10,703 nt of DNA from CAYLNM01 sp964385045. GTDB lineage: Bacteria > Planctomycetota > Phycisphaerae > Phycisphaerales > SM1A02. Positions 1 to 6,400 of this stretch are shown here, piece after piece (within the stretch, counting starts at the first letter, position 1; every line of letters starts with the position of its first letter). Below the pieces are notes generated by a model. It ran no database searches and was not told the DNA's origin. It worked only from the letters and a program-made list of their open reading frames with translations. The stretch spans positions 1 to 10,703 of the forward strand of contig CAYLNM010000147.1 of NCBI GenBank assembly GCA_964385045.1, given 5' to 3'. A program made the position numbers and the translations under genes.

Positions 1-50
1 GGGGCGCGGGGGGCGTGGGGGGGCCGGCCGCGCATCGCGGACGCGTCGTC
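1..50. other. G-rich edge segment, no gene seen
   Basis: These fifty bases lie downstream of the smpB stop codon and are almost all G and C. No coding frame with recognisable protein character, no RNA gene and no convincing terminator is visible. The segment is too short to exclude the end of a neighbouring gene. Confidence 0.4.
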
Positions 51-551
51 TCAGCCGCGCCGCAGCGCCCGCTCGATCTCCTTCGCCGCCTCCTTCTTGC
101 GGAGGTCCTGGCGCTTGTCGTGTCGCTGCTTGCCGCGGCCGATGCCGACGAGCAGCTTCGCGCGGCCGCCGGAGAAGTAGATCTTCAGGGGCACCAGCGT
201 CACGCCCCGCTCCTGCGTGCGCTGCGCGAGCCGGCGGATCTCGCGGGCGTGGGCGAGCAGGGCCCGGGTGCGGGTGGGCTCGTGCTGGTGCGACGGGGCC
301 GCGTTGGGGTACTCGGCCACGTGCACCTGGTGCAGCGTGAGCGACACCGGCTCCGCCGAGGCCTTGATCCACCCCTCGGCGAGGCTGGCCTGCCCGTCGC
401 GGATGCTCTTGACCTCGGTGCCGCAGAGCTTGAGGCCGACCTCGAGGGTGTCCTCGATGACGTAGTCGTGGCGCGCCCGGCGATTCTCGATCACCGTCTC
501 GTCGGGCGACCGGCGGGACGCCTTGCCACGGGTGCGCTTCGAGCTGGCCAT
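51..551 (-). CDS. smpB: SsrA-binding protein SmpB
   Basis: SmpB binds tmRNA (SsrA) and delivers it to stalled ribosomes for trans-translation, acting in the cytoplasm. The 166-residue product has the usual family length and order. The N-terminal core carries NRRARHDY (23-30) followed by GTEVKSIRDGQASLAEGW (44-61). The middle has the HQ-HEPTRTRALLAHAREI block (89-105) and then PLKIYFSGGRAKLLVGIGRG (121-140). A basic C-terminal tail, KQRHDKRQDLRKKEAAKEIERALRRG (141-166), enters the decoding site in known SmpB proteins. The ATG at 551 is preceded by GAGG (560-557) with a five-base gap, and the family homology starts just after it. The frame stays open upstream to 1028 but would run through the tRNA gene, so the longer start is rejected. 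It lies downstream of tRNA-Leu on the same strand. No separate promoter was recognised in the 206 bases between them, so it may be read from the tRNA promoter or from a weak unseen one. Confidence 0.97.
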   Translation of the reverse strand: MASSKRTRGKASRRSPDETVIENRRARHDYVIEDTLEVGLKLCGTEVKSIRDGQASLAEGWIKASAEPVSLTLHQVHVAEYPNAAPSHQHEPTRTRALLAHAREIRRLAQRTQERGVTLVPLKIYFSGGRAKLLVGIGRGKQRHDKRQDLRKKEAAKEIERALRRG

Positions 552-696
552 GCGAACCTCGGGACGGCGGGCGGCGAAGCCGGCCGAGCGGGGGACCGGC
601 GCGGTGGCCGGCCGACGGGATTGCCGGGGATCGTCGTCGCGGTCGCCGGTCCCGCCTGGCCGGAGGCCGGGGGCCGACGAGACTCGCCCGGCGGGG

Positions 697-729
697 GGCG
701 AGCGACTCGCGGCGGCGCTCACGCTCGCC
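697..729 (-). terminator. weak hairpin downstream of tRNA-Leu
   Basis: GGCGAGCG (697-704) is perfectly complementary to CGCTCGCC (722-729), leaving a 17-base loop. It is the second hairpin after the tRNA 3' end on the minus strand, before smpB. There is no T-run. In sequence this GC-rich an eight-base match is weak evidence, so it may be chance. Confidence 0.2.
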
Positions 730-735
730 GGCGCG

Positions 736-754
736 GCCGCGGACGGGCCGCGGC
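736..754 (-). terminator. hairpin just after tRNA-Leu 3' end
   Basis: GCCGCGG (736-742) pairs with CCGCGGC (748-754) around a five-base loop. It begins four bases beyond the tRNA discriminator base. A short GC hairpin at this place could end transcription of the tRNA or mark the 3' trailer removed during processing. There is no T-run after it in the direction of transcription, so read-through into smpB is equally possible. Confidence 0.35.
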
Positions 755-757
755 GAA

Positions 758-843
758 TGCCCAGGAGAGGACTCGAACCTCCACGGGATTTTACTCCCAC
801 CAGCACCTCAAGCTGGCGCGTCTGCCAATTCCGCCACCTGGGC
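758..843 (-). tRNA. tRNA-Leu, anticodon GAG
   Basis: The reverse complement folds as a complete class II tRNA. The acceptor stem is GCCCAGG/CCTGGGC (843-837 with 765-759). A three-pair D stem encloses a GG-containing loop. The anticodon stem CCAGC/GCTGG encloses TTGAGGT, giving anticodon GAG, which reads CUC and CUU leucine codons. A long variable arm (GGGA...TCCC) is the hallmark of leucine and serine tRNAs. The T arm has loop TTCGAGT. The discriminator base at 758 is A, as expected for leucine. CCA is not encoded: the bases after the discriminator read TTC. A good promoter lies just upstream and smpB follows on the same strand. Confidence 0.97.
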
Positions 844-862
844 TGCGGTGTGCAGAGCGGGG

Positions 863-890
863 AGTATACGCTTCGCCCCGTCCGTGTCGA
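863..890 (-). promoter_or_regulatory. sigma70-type promoter of tRNA-Leu
   Basis: On the minus strand TCGACA (890-885) matches the -35 consensus TTGACA at five of six bases. After a 16-base spacer, TATACT (868-863) matches the -10 consensus TATAAT at five of six. It stands out as one of very few AT-rich spots in the window and would start transcription about a dozen bases upstream of the mature tRNA 5' end at 843. It is the best promoter visible here and may also serve smpB. Confidence 0.7.
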
Positions 891-925
891 GCCCGTCGCC
901 GCGCGGCGCGCGTGCCGCGACCGCG

Positions 926-964
926 GCGTCCCCGCGTCCCCGCGTCCCCGCGTCCCCGCGTTCC
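926..964. repeat. 8-bp tandem repeat, GCGTCCCC x4 plus a partial copy
   Basis: Four perfect head-to-tail copies of GCGTCCCC occupy 926-957 and a degenerate fifth (GCGTTCC) runs to 964. The array ends immediately before the GAGG ribosome-binding site of the gene starting at 974. The unit is not a multiple of three, so copy-number change would shift any reading frame passing through it, and would also change the promoter-to-start distance. It is probably a slippage product; no function is shown. Confidence 0.8.
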
Positions 965-973
965 GAGGCGTCC

Positions 974-1753
974 ATGTCCCAGGTCCCGCCCGATCCGATG
1001 CCCGCCCCCAACGATCCCGGCGCCGCACCGCCCGCGCGTCCGCCCGGGTCGGTTCCGGGGCAGGCGCCGCTCGTGCTCGAGACCGACGAGCGTCCCGCGT
1101 CGCCCGCGATCGACGGGGCGGGGCCCGGCCTCCGCCGCATCGTGGACGCCGACGGCCGGGCGGTGGCCACCGTGCTCGGGGGCAACCCGCTGGCCGAGGA
1201 CTGGAGCCCGCCCGAGGCCGCGGCGATCGAGGGCGATCTGGTGATCTGGAGCGGCTCGCTCGCGCCGGACCTGCTCACCGCCCATCCCCATACGTGGATG
1301 CAGCCGGGCAAGGACCGGCTGGGCGAGCGGGTGGAGTCGCTGCTGTCGGCGGTCCCGGCCGGCCGGCGGCTGCTGCTGCGGTGCCACGCCCGGCAGGTCC
1401 TGAGCGACCCGCCCTCGGTGCGGGCGTTCCTGCGCGAGCGGGGTGCATTGCCGGTGGGGCTGCTGCTCGAGCCGGCGGCGGTCTTCGAGGCGTCGATGCT
1501 CGGGGACGACGTCGCGGATCACGTGGACCGGGTGCTCTCGGGGCTTGGCGACCTCGCCGCCATGCTGCTGCTGAGCGACGTGGCGGCGGGAGACCCGGCC
1601 GCGGGCGACGGAGCTGACGCGGCCGCCTGCCCCCGGCTCGTCGCCCCGGGCCGGGGACGACTGCCCGCGGACGTCCTCGCCCGTGCGATCGAGCGGTGGG
1701 TCGCCCCCGCGGTGCCGAGGGTCGTGCGGGCCGAGCACCGGGCGGCGAGCTGA
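974..1753 (+). CDS. uncharacterised protein, possibly TIM-barrel-like
   Basis: I do not recognise this 259-residue protein with certainty. The first 50 residues are Pro/Ala-rich and probably disordered; there is no signal peptide or membrane segment. From about residue 52 it looks like a folded cytoplasmic alpha/beta domain, with short hydrophobic strands alternating with helices: DLVIWSG (88-94), RRLLLRCHARQVLSD (131-145), VGLLLEPAAVF (161-171) and AAMLLLSD (195-202). This pattern, with a histidine and an aspartate in CHARQVLSD, recalls sugar-phosphate isomerase/AP-endonuclease-like TIM barrels, but the match is only an impression and the protein is short for a full barrel. The ATG at 974 is chosen because GAGG (965-968) precedes it by five bases. 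A frame-continuous GTG at 848 would read through the 8-bp repeat and encode low-complexity sequence. It diverges from tRNA-Leu; the gene after it on the same strand is nuoC, 272 bases downstream. Confidence 0.8.
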   Translation: MSQVPPDPMPAPNDPGAAPPARPPGSVPGQAPLVLETDERPASPAIDGAGPGLRRIVDADGRAVATVLGGNPLAEDWSPPEAAAIEGDLVIWSGSLAPDLLTAHPHTWMQPGKDRLGERVESLLSAVPAGRRLLLRCHARQVLSDPPSVRAFLRERGALPVGLLLEPAAVFEASMLGDDVADHVDRVLSGLGDLAAMLLLSDVAAGDPAAGDGADAAACPRLVAPGRGRLPADVLARAIERWVAPAVPRVVRAEHRAAS

Positions 1754-2025
1754 GCGAGTCGCGGCCGGCCCGGCGGCCGGTCCCGCGGCCGGTCCCGCGA
1801 GCGACGACCGCCGTCGGCACCGGCACGAGGTCGCGGAGGGCGACCCGCGCGAGCCGAGATCGTCCCCGCCGTCGCTCCCGCGCTCGACTCCCGCGCTCGA
1901 CTCCCGGGCTCGCCCGGTCCGCCCGGCCGGTCCGGGCCCGCCGGACCGCGGATCGACCGACTACCATCGGCGTCCCGGCCCGCCGCGGCCGCTTCTCCCC
2001 CGCGTCACCCCGCCTCGAGGCCCCC
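1754..2025. repeat. spacer before nuoC with 12-bp and 13-bp tandem repeats
   Basis: This 272-base gap between two plus-strand genes holds two short tandem arrays. GCGGCCGGTCCC occurs twice exactly at 1773-1796, with a degenerate third copy at 1761-1772. CGCTCGACTCCCG occurs twice exactly at 1881-1906, with partial copies on both sides. The nuoC frame is open through part of it, but its product is low-complexity Arg/Pro sequence, so it is not taken as coding. TACCAT (1962-1967) is a poor -10 candidate without a matching -35; no convincing nuoC promoter is seen. Confidence 0.6.
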
Positions 2026-2583
2026 ATGACGAACAAGGTCACCCTCGATCACCCGACCCTGCCCCGCGTCAAGGAGGCCTTCCCGGACGTGAGGTTCCGG
2101 GCCGCGGAGTTCCGCGGCCAGACGACGCTCGTGGTGCCCCCGGAGCGCCTGCACGAGGTGATGCGCTTCCTGCGGGACGACGAGGCCTGCGACTACAACT
2201 TCTTCAGCCACCTGCTCGGGGTCGACTACCTCGACTATCCCGTCGAGCAGCCCGGCCGCTTCGCGGTGGTGTACCTGCTGCTGAGCCACGCGCACAATCG
2301 TCGGCTCACGGTGAAGACGTACGTCTCGCCCACGCTCGACACCACCGGCATCGAGGTCGACCCCGCCCTCGAGGTCGACTCGGTCTGCGACCTGTGGGCC
2401 GGCGCCGAGTGGCCGGAACGCGAGGTGTACGACATGTACGGCATCCGCTTCCGCAATCACCCGGACCTGCGGCGGATCCTGACGTGGGAGGACTTCCCGG
2501 CCCACCCGCTGCGGAAGGACTACCCGCTCCGCGGCCGCGGCGAGCGCGAGATGTACGACGTCATGAAGCGCGAGGACGCCTGA
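2026..2583 (+). CDS. nuoC: NADH-quinone oxidoreductase subunit C (30 kDa subunit)
   Basis: NuoC is a hydrophilic subunit of respiratory complex I, part of the peripheral arm next to the iron-sulfur subunits on the cytoplasmic face. The 185-residue product is of normal length for an unfused NuoC. It shows the family core DYNFFSHLLGVDYLDYP (56-72) and the complex I 30 kDa signature at 131-151, with EREVYDMYGI, F142, HPDL and RRIL. The conserved ending HPLRKDYPL (160-168) is also present. The ATG at 2026 is supported by CGAGG (2016-2020), five bases upstream, and by where homology begins. No other nuo gene lies in the window. Upstream is an unrelated protein and downstream a terminator hairpin facing a convergent gene, so nuoC appears to be transcribed alone. 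Complex I genes are usually clustered (nuoA-N), so this isolation is unusual. Recognition of the family is firm. Confidence 0.96.
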   Translation: MTNKVTLDHPTLPRVKEAFPDVRFRAAEFRGQTTLVVPPERLHEVMRFLRDDEACDYNFFSHLLGVDYLDYPVEQPGRFAVVYLLLSHAHNRRLTVKTYVSPTLDTTGIEVDPALEVDSVCDLWAGAEWPEREVYDMYGIRFRNHPDLRRILTWEDFPAHPLRKDYPLRGRGEREMYDVMKREDA

Positions 2584-2594
2584 GGCCGTCCGGG

Positions 2595-2612
2595 GGCGGA
2601 CACGGGTCCGCC
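2595..2612 (+). terminator. short hairpin after nuoC
   Basis: GGCGGA (2595-2600) pairs with TCCGCC (2607-2612) around a six-base loop, 12 bases after the nuoC stop. The stem is only six pairs and no T-run follows. It may help protect the mRNA end or act with the larger hairpin further on. Confidence 0.3.
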
Positions 2613-2645
2613 GGGTGCGGCGCTCGCGATCATCACGGCACGAAT

Positions 2646-2692
2646 CGACGAACGCCGGCCGCGGGACTCTCGCCCGCGACCGGCGTTCGTCG
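2646..2692. terminator. long hairpin between convergent genes, likely bidirectional terminator
   Basis: The 20-base arm at 2646-2665 pairs with 2673-2692 at 19 of 20 positions around a seven-base loop. An outer pair, ATCACG (2632-2637) with CGTGAT (2693-2698), can extend it across a bulge. It sits between the stops of nuoC (2583) and the peroxiredoxin gene (2746), which face each other. The arm contains A-T pairs and is far longer than chance GC complementarity would give. There is no T-run on either side, so termination would not follow the classic intrinsic model. An mRNA-stabilising hairpin is the alternative. Confidence 0.7.
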
Positions 2693-2745
2693 CGTGATGC
2701 CGGGCATGGAGCGGAGGGGGGGCGACCCCCGCCGCGGCGACTCGC

Positions 2746-3225
2746 TCAGGAGCCGACCTTGACCGCCTCGACCGCGGCCTTGACCGCGGCGAAGTCGGGC
2801 AGCTGGCCCGGGTCGTCGCTCACCCAGTCGTAGGTGACGGTGCCGCCGGCGTCGATCACGAACACCGATCGCTTGGGCACGTCGCGGAGTCCGAGCAGCT
2901 CCTCGTGGATCGCGCCCCAGGTCTTCGCGGCCTCGCGGTTGAAGTCGGAGAGGATCGGGAAGGGGATCTCGAGCTCCTGGCGGAACTTGTCCACCACGAA
3001 CGGGCTGTCGCAGGTGACGCCGAAGACCTTCGCGTCGAGCCTGGCCCACGAGTCCCATTCGTCCCGCATGGTGCAGAACTCGTCGCTGCAGACGGGGCTG
3101 AAGGCGAGGGGGAAGAAGAGCAGCACGACCGGCTCGGAGCCGATGTGCTGGCCGACGTCGATGGTCTCGCCGGGCTTGTGGGGCAGCTCGAAGCCCTGCG
3201 CAGTGTCGCCGGTGCGGATCGCCAC
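2746..3225 (-). CDS. peroxiredoxin, AhpE-like with a PrxQ/BCP-type second cysteine
   Basis: This 159-residue thioredoxin-fold peroxidase would reduce hydrogen peroxide and organic peroxides in the cytoplasm; no signal peptide or membrane segment is present. The active-site motif PLAFSPVC (39-46) fits the family pattern Pro-x3-Ser/Thr-x2-Cys, so C46 is the peroxidatic cysteine. The surrounding FFPLAF stretch resembles mycobacterial AhpE. C51, five residues later (CSDEFC), is placed as the resolving cysteine is in PrxQ/BCP proteins. A third cysteine, C72, lies in GVTCDSP. The family arginine is probably R119 in PKRSVFVID (117-125). The start is a GTG at 3225, preceded by AGGAG with a seven-base gap; upstream ATG or GTG codons would add low-complexity sequence. 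It lies 274 bases downstream of the giant LptC/OstA-like gene on the same strand and converges with nuoC. No promoter was recognised for it. Confidence 0.93.
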   Translation of the reverse strand: MAIRTGDTAQGFELPHKPGETIDVGQHIGSEPVVLLFFPLAFSPVCSDEFCTMRDEWDSWARLDAKVFGVTCDSPFVVDKFRQELEIPFPILSDFNREAAKTWGAIHEELLGLRDVPKRSVFVIDAGGTVTYDWVSDDPGQLPDFAAVKAAVEAVKVGS

Positions 3226-3499
3226 GGGTGGTCTCCTGGCCAGAGGACGGAAGCCCGCCGGCGGGCGCCGGTGCCCGGCGGCGGGGTGCGCACGGTAGGC
3301 GATGGGCCAAGCGGCGGCGCGGTCGATCCCCGCGCCCTCGGGAGGATGCGGGGAGGCGTTCGGCGTCCGGGTCTCGTCCGGCCGCCGCCCGCCCCGCGTG
3401 CGGACGGCATCGCTCGCGGCGACGCGCAGGCGGCGGGCCGGACCGGCGCCCGTCGCGCGGCGGAAGGCGGAGACGGGGGCGGGGGGCGGCGACGGCCGG
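3226..3499. other. spacer between the giant gene and the peroxiredoxin gene; palindromes
   Basis: No gene is seen in these 274 bases. They contain a perfect 14-base palindrome, GCCCGCCGGCGGGC (3253-3266), and a small stem-loop (3266-3280). A larger imperfect hairpin joins 3376-3389 with 3429-3443: 14 pairs with one bulged base and a 39-base loop. The last could end transcription of the long operon. Such matches arise easily at this GC content. No AT-rich promoter-like spot was found, and no lptB-like frame follows the giant gene. Confidence 0.4.
3233..3237 (-). promoter_or_regulatory. ribosome-binding site that fixes the peroxiredoxin GTG start
   Basis: AGGAG on the minus strand (3237-3233) lies seven bases before the GTG at 3225. 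It is the only good Shine-Dalgarno match near the start of peroxiredoxin homology and decides for GTG over in-frame codons further upstream. Confidence 0.8.
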
Positions 3500-6400
3500 T
3501 CAGCCGCCGTCCGCGGCGCCGGCGCCGCCCTCGACCACGATGCGGTCGCGCACCATGTCCCAGGTCGCCTCGCCGGAGATCGTGACCGGCGAGGCGGCAC
3601 CGGCCTCGAGGATCGACACCGGCGGCCGGCCGGGGGCCGAGGCGATGCGGGCGAGGCCACGCCGGGCGTCGTAGGCGAAGGTCTCGCACGCGACGTCGCG
3701 GGCGGGGGTGGCGACGTAGACCGCCCCGTCCGCGATCAGCCGCACGAGCTCGACCGGGCCGCCGAGCGCCATCGTCGTCGCGTCGTCGTCCGCCGCGTCG
3801 GCCACGATCCGGCCGAGCACCGCGGTGAGGCGGCGCCCGGTGAGGGTGGCGGTCCGCCCGTCGAGCCCGCGGTGCAGCACCTCGACGTCGCCCCGCATGG
3901 TGACGCGGGAGCCGGGGGCCGGCGATGCGTCGCCGCGGGCCTCGCCGCCGACGGGCTCGGCGCCCGTCGCCTCGGCGTCCGGCCGCTCGCGGTCCGGCTC
4001 GAGCCGAAGGCCCTCGGTCCACGTGAACCGGGAGGTGCCGCGGGGGCCGAAGCCGGTGGCGGCGAGCGGGGCGCCCTCGGCGACCGCGCCCTCCGCGCCC
4101 GGGCCGTCTTCCCGGGCGGGCTCGACTTCCGGCTCGCGGAGGTCGCGGACCACGAGCCGCCCCGGGCCGTCGACGATCGCGACGCCCGCGGGCTGGTCCC
4201 AGTCGATGAGCTCGCCGTCGATCGCGAGCACCCGCGGCAGGTCCACGCGGTCCTCCCGCAGCCACGCGCGGCTCTCGAGGCGGGCGTCGCCCCGCGCGAC
4301 GAGCCGCGCGAGGCGACGGGCGGGCACCCCGAGCGCGTCCTCGTCCTCGGCCGACCCGCCCGGACCGGGCGTCGTGCCGGCGGCGTCCGCGGCGTCCGCG
4401 GCGTCCGCGCCGCCGGTCCCGTCGCCCGGCGCGTCGCCGGCGAAGACGAGGACGAGCTCGGCCGCCTGCACGCGGTTGCGCTCGCGGGGCCGCGGGGCGG
4501 CGAGGGCGTCCACGGCGCCGCGGAGGACCAGCGTGCCGCCGCCGTCGCCGGCGTCGCCGCCGTCGCCGGCGTCCTCCTCCCCGGCGTTCGCCGCGGCGGT
4601 CCAGGTCGCGTCGTCGGTCCAGGTCGCCTCCAGCTCGCGGTCCGCGTCGGCCGCGCGGGCCCGCAGCCGGGCGACGTCGGTGCGGCCGGCGGGATCGGGC
4701 AGCGGAGCGGCCGCGGCGAGGCCCAGGAACCGGCCGCTGCCCATCACGCGGGCGGTGCGGCCGGCGTCGTCGAGCTCCAGTCGGCCGGCGGGACCGGCGG
4801 CGGGATCGGCGGGGGCGAGGAGGACGGCGTCCTCGGTCGCCACCAGCAGCGCGCCGGTCACCACCGCCGACTCGTCGAGCGCCGAGCCCTCGAGCCGGTC
4901 GCCGAGGATTCGGCGGCCGTCGGCGAGCCGGACCTCGAGGCCCCCGGCGGCGACGATCGACTCGACGCGGCCGGCGTCGAGGCCGGCGCCGCCGCGCGGG
5001 GCGTCCGCGTCGCCGGCCTGGGTCGCCGGCGCCGCGTCGCGCGAGCGGAAGCCGACCACGAGCGACTCGCTCCACAGCCGGCGGTCCGGTGTGACCACGC
5101 GCACGTCGCCGGTGGCCTCGAGCCGCGCGGGCTCGGGTCCGTCGGGGCCCGGACGCAGGTCCACCGCCAGGGCGCGGCAGTCGAGGGTCGAGTCGTCCTC
5201 GAGCGCGATCGCGGTGAGCGGCCCGTCCGCCTCGAGCCGGCGCAGCGAGCGCCCGTCCGCCGCGCCCCCGCCGCTCGGCGCCGCCCCGTCGGGGTCGAGC
5301 AGGGCGACGACGCGGTCCGCGCCGCGGAGGGCCAGCGCCTCGGCCACCGCGTCCACCCCGCCGCGGACCTCGATGCGTCGTCCGCCGCCGGCGGAGGGCG
5401 CGACCGTGAGCGACTCCGACCACCGCACGTCGAGCTCGGCCGGGGCCCCCGGGTCGGCGTCCGGTGGCACGGGGCGGCGGGCCGGCGGCGCGGCGGCGAC
5501 CGCGGCCTCCGCCGCGGGCCCCGCTGTGGGCCTCGTCGCATCGGCCGCGACCACGAGCCGCCGGAAGCGCCCCGGACCGTCGACCGTCGCGCGGTCCGCC
5601 TCGTCCTCGATCACCACCCGGCGGGCGTCGTCGAGTTGGTCCGGGCCGTCGACGAAGCGCACCGCGCGGCCCTCGAGGACGGTGCGCCGCGTCGCGCCCT
5701 CGAGCTCGAGTCGGTCGGCCCAGGCGAGGCGGTCGCCCTCGAGTCGCACCGCGACCTCGCCGGAGGCGACGACGCGCTCGACGTCGAGGTCGCCCGATGC
5801 CCCGGCGGGGTCCGCGCCGTCCGCGGCGTCCGCGCCGAGGAACCGGGCGTCGAGCTCGTCGGCCCAGAGCCGCTGCGGACCGCTGGTCACGATCACGTCG
5901 CCGCGGCCCACGAGGCGCCGCGGACGCGGATCGCCCGCGGCGTCCGGGGCGAACGCCACGCGGACCTCCTCGGCGGTGAGCGTGCCGCCGTCCGGAGCGC
6001 CGGCGGGACCATCGTCGGCGCCGCGCGGGCCCGCGGCCGCGTCGCGGGTCCCGTCCTCGTGCTCGCCCGGCAGCAGCGCCAGCCCGCGATCGGATCCGCC
6101 GGCGAGCTCGACCCCGCCGACGAAGATCGCCTCGCGCAGCGACCCGAGGTCGAGGCCGGGCATCGCGTCCGCGGCGGCGTCCGCGTCCCCGCGGACGCCC
6201 GCCGGCTCGTCCCCCGCGAAGGCCAGGTCGACGCCGTCGGTCCAGCGCACGTCCAGGCTCCGCGGGGCGTCGGCCCCGTCCGCCGCCCCGTCCGCCGCCC
6301 GGTCCGCCGCCCCGTCCGCCCGCTCGCGGAGGGCCAGGCGGCCGGCGCCCTCGAGCCGGCCGGTGCCGGTGCTCCGCACGAGCACGATCGACGGCGCGCG

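Noticed and set aside
926..964. Short direct repeats as a CRISPR array
   Set aside because: The 8-bp units are head-to-tail without spacers and no cas gene is near.
552..1028. Upstream extension of the smpB frame to 1028
   Set aside because: It would translate straight through the tRNA-Leu gene and its promoter. SmpB homology and a GAGG site both support the start at 551.
1696..2025. Upstream extension of the nuoC frame to 1696
   Set aside because: The added residues are Arg/Pro/Ala low complexity from tandem repeats and overlap the preceding gene. NuoC homology begins at 2026.
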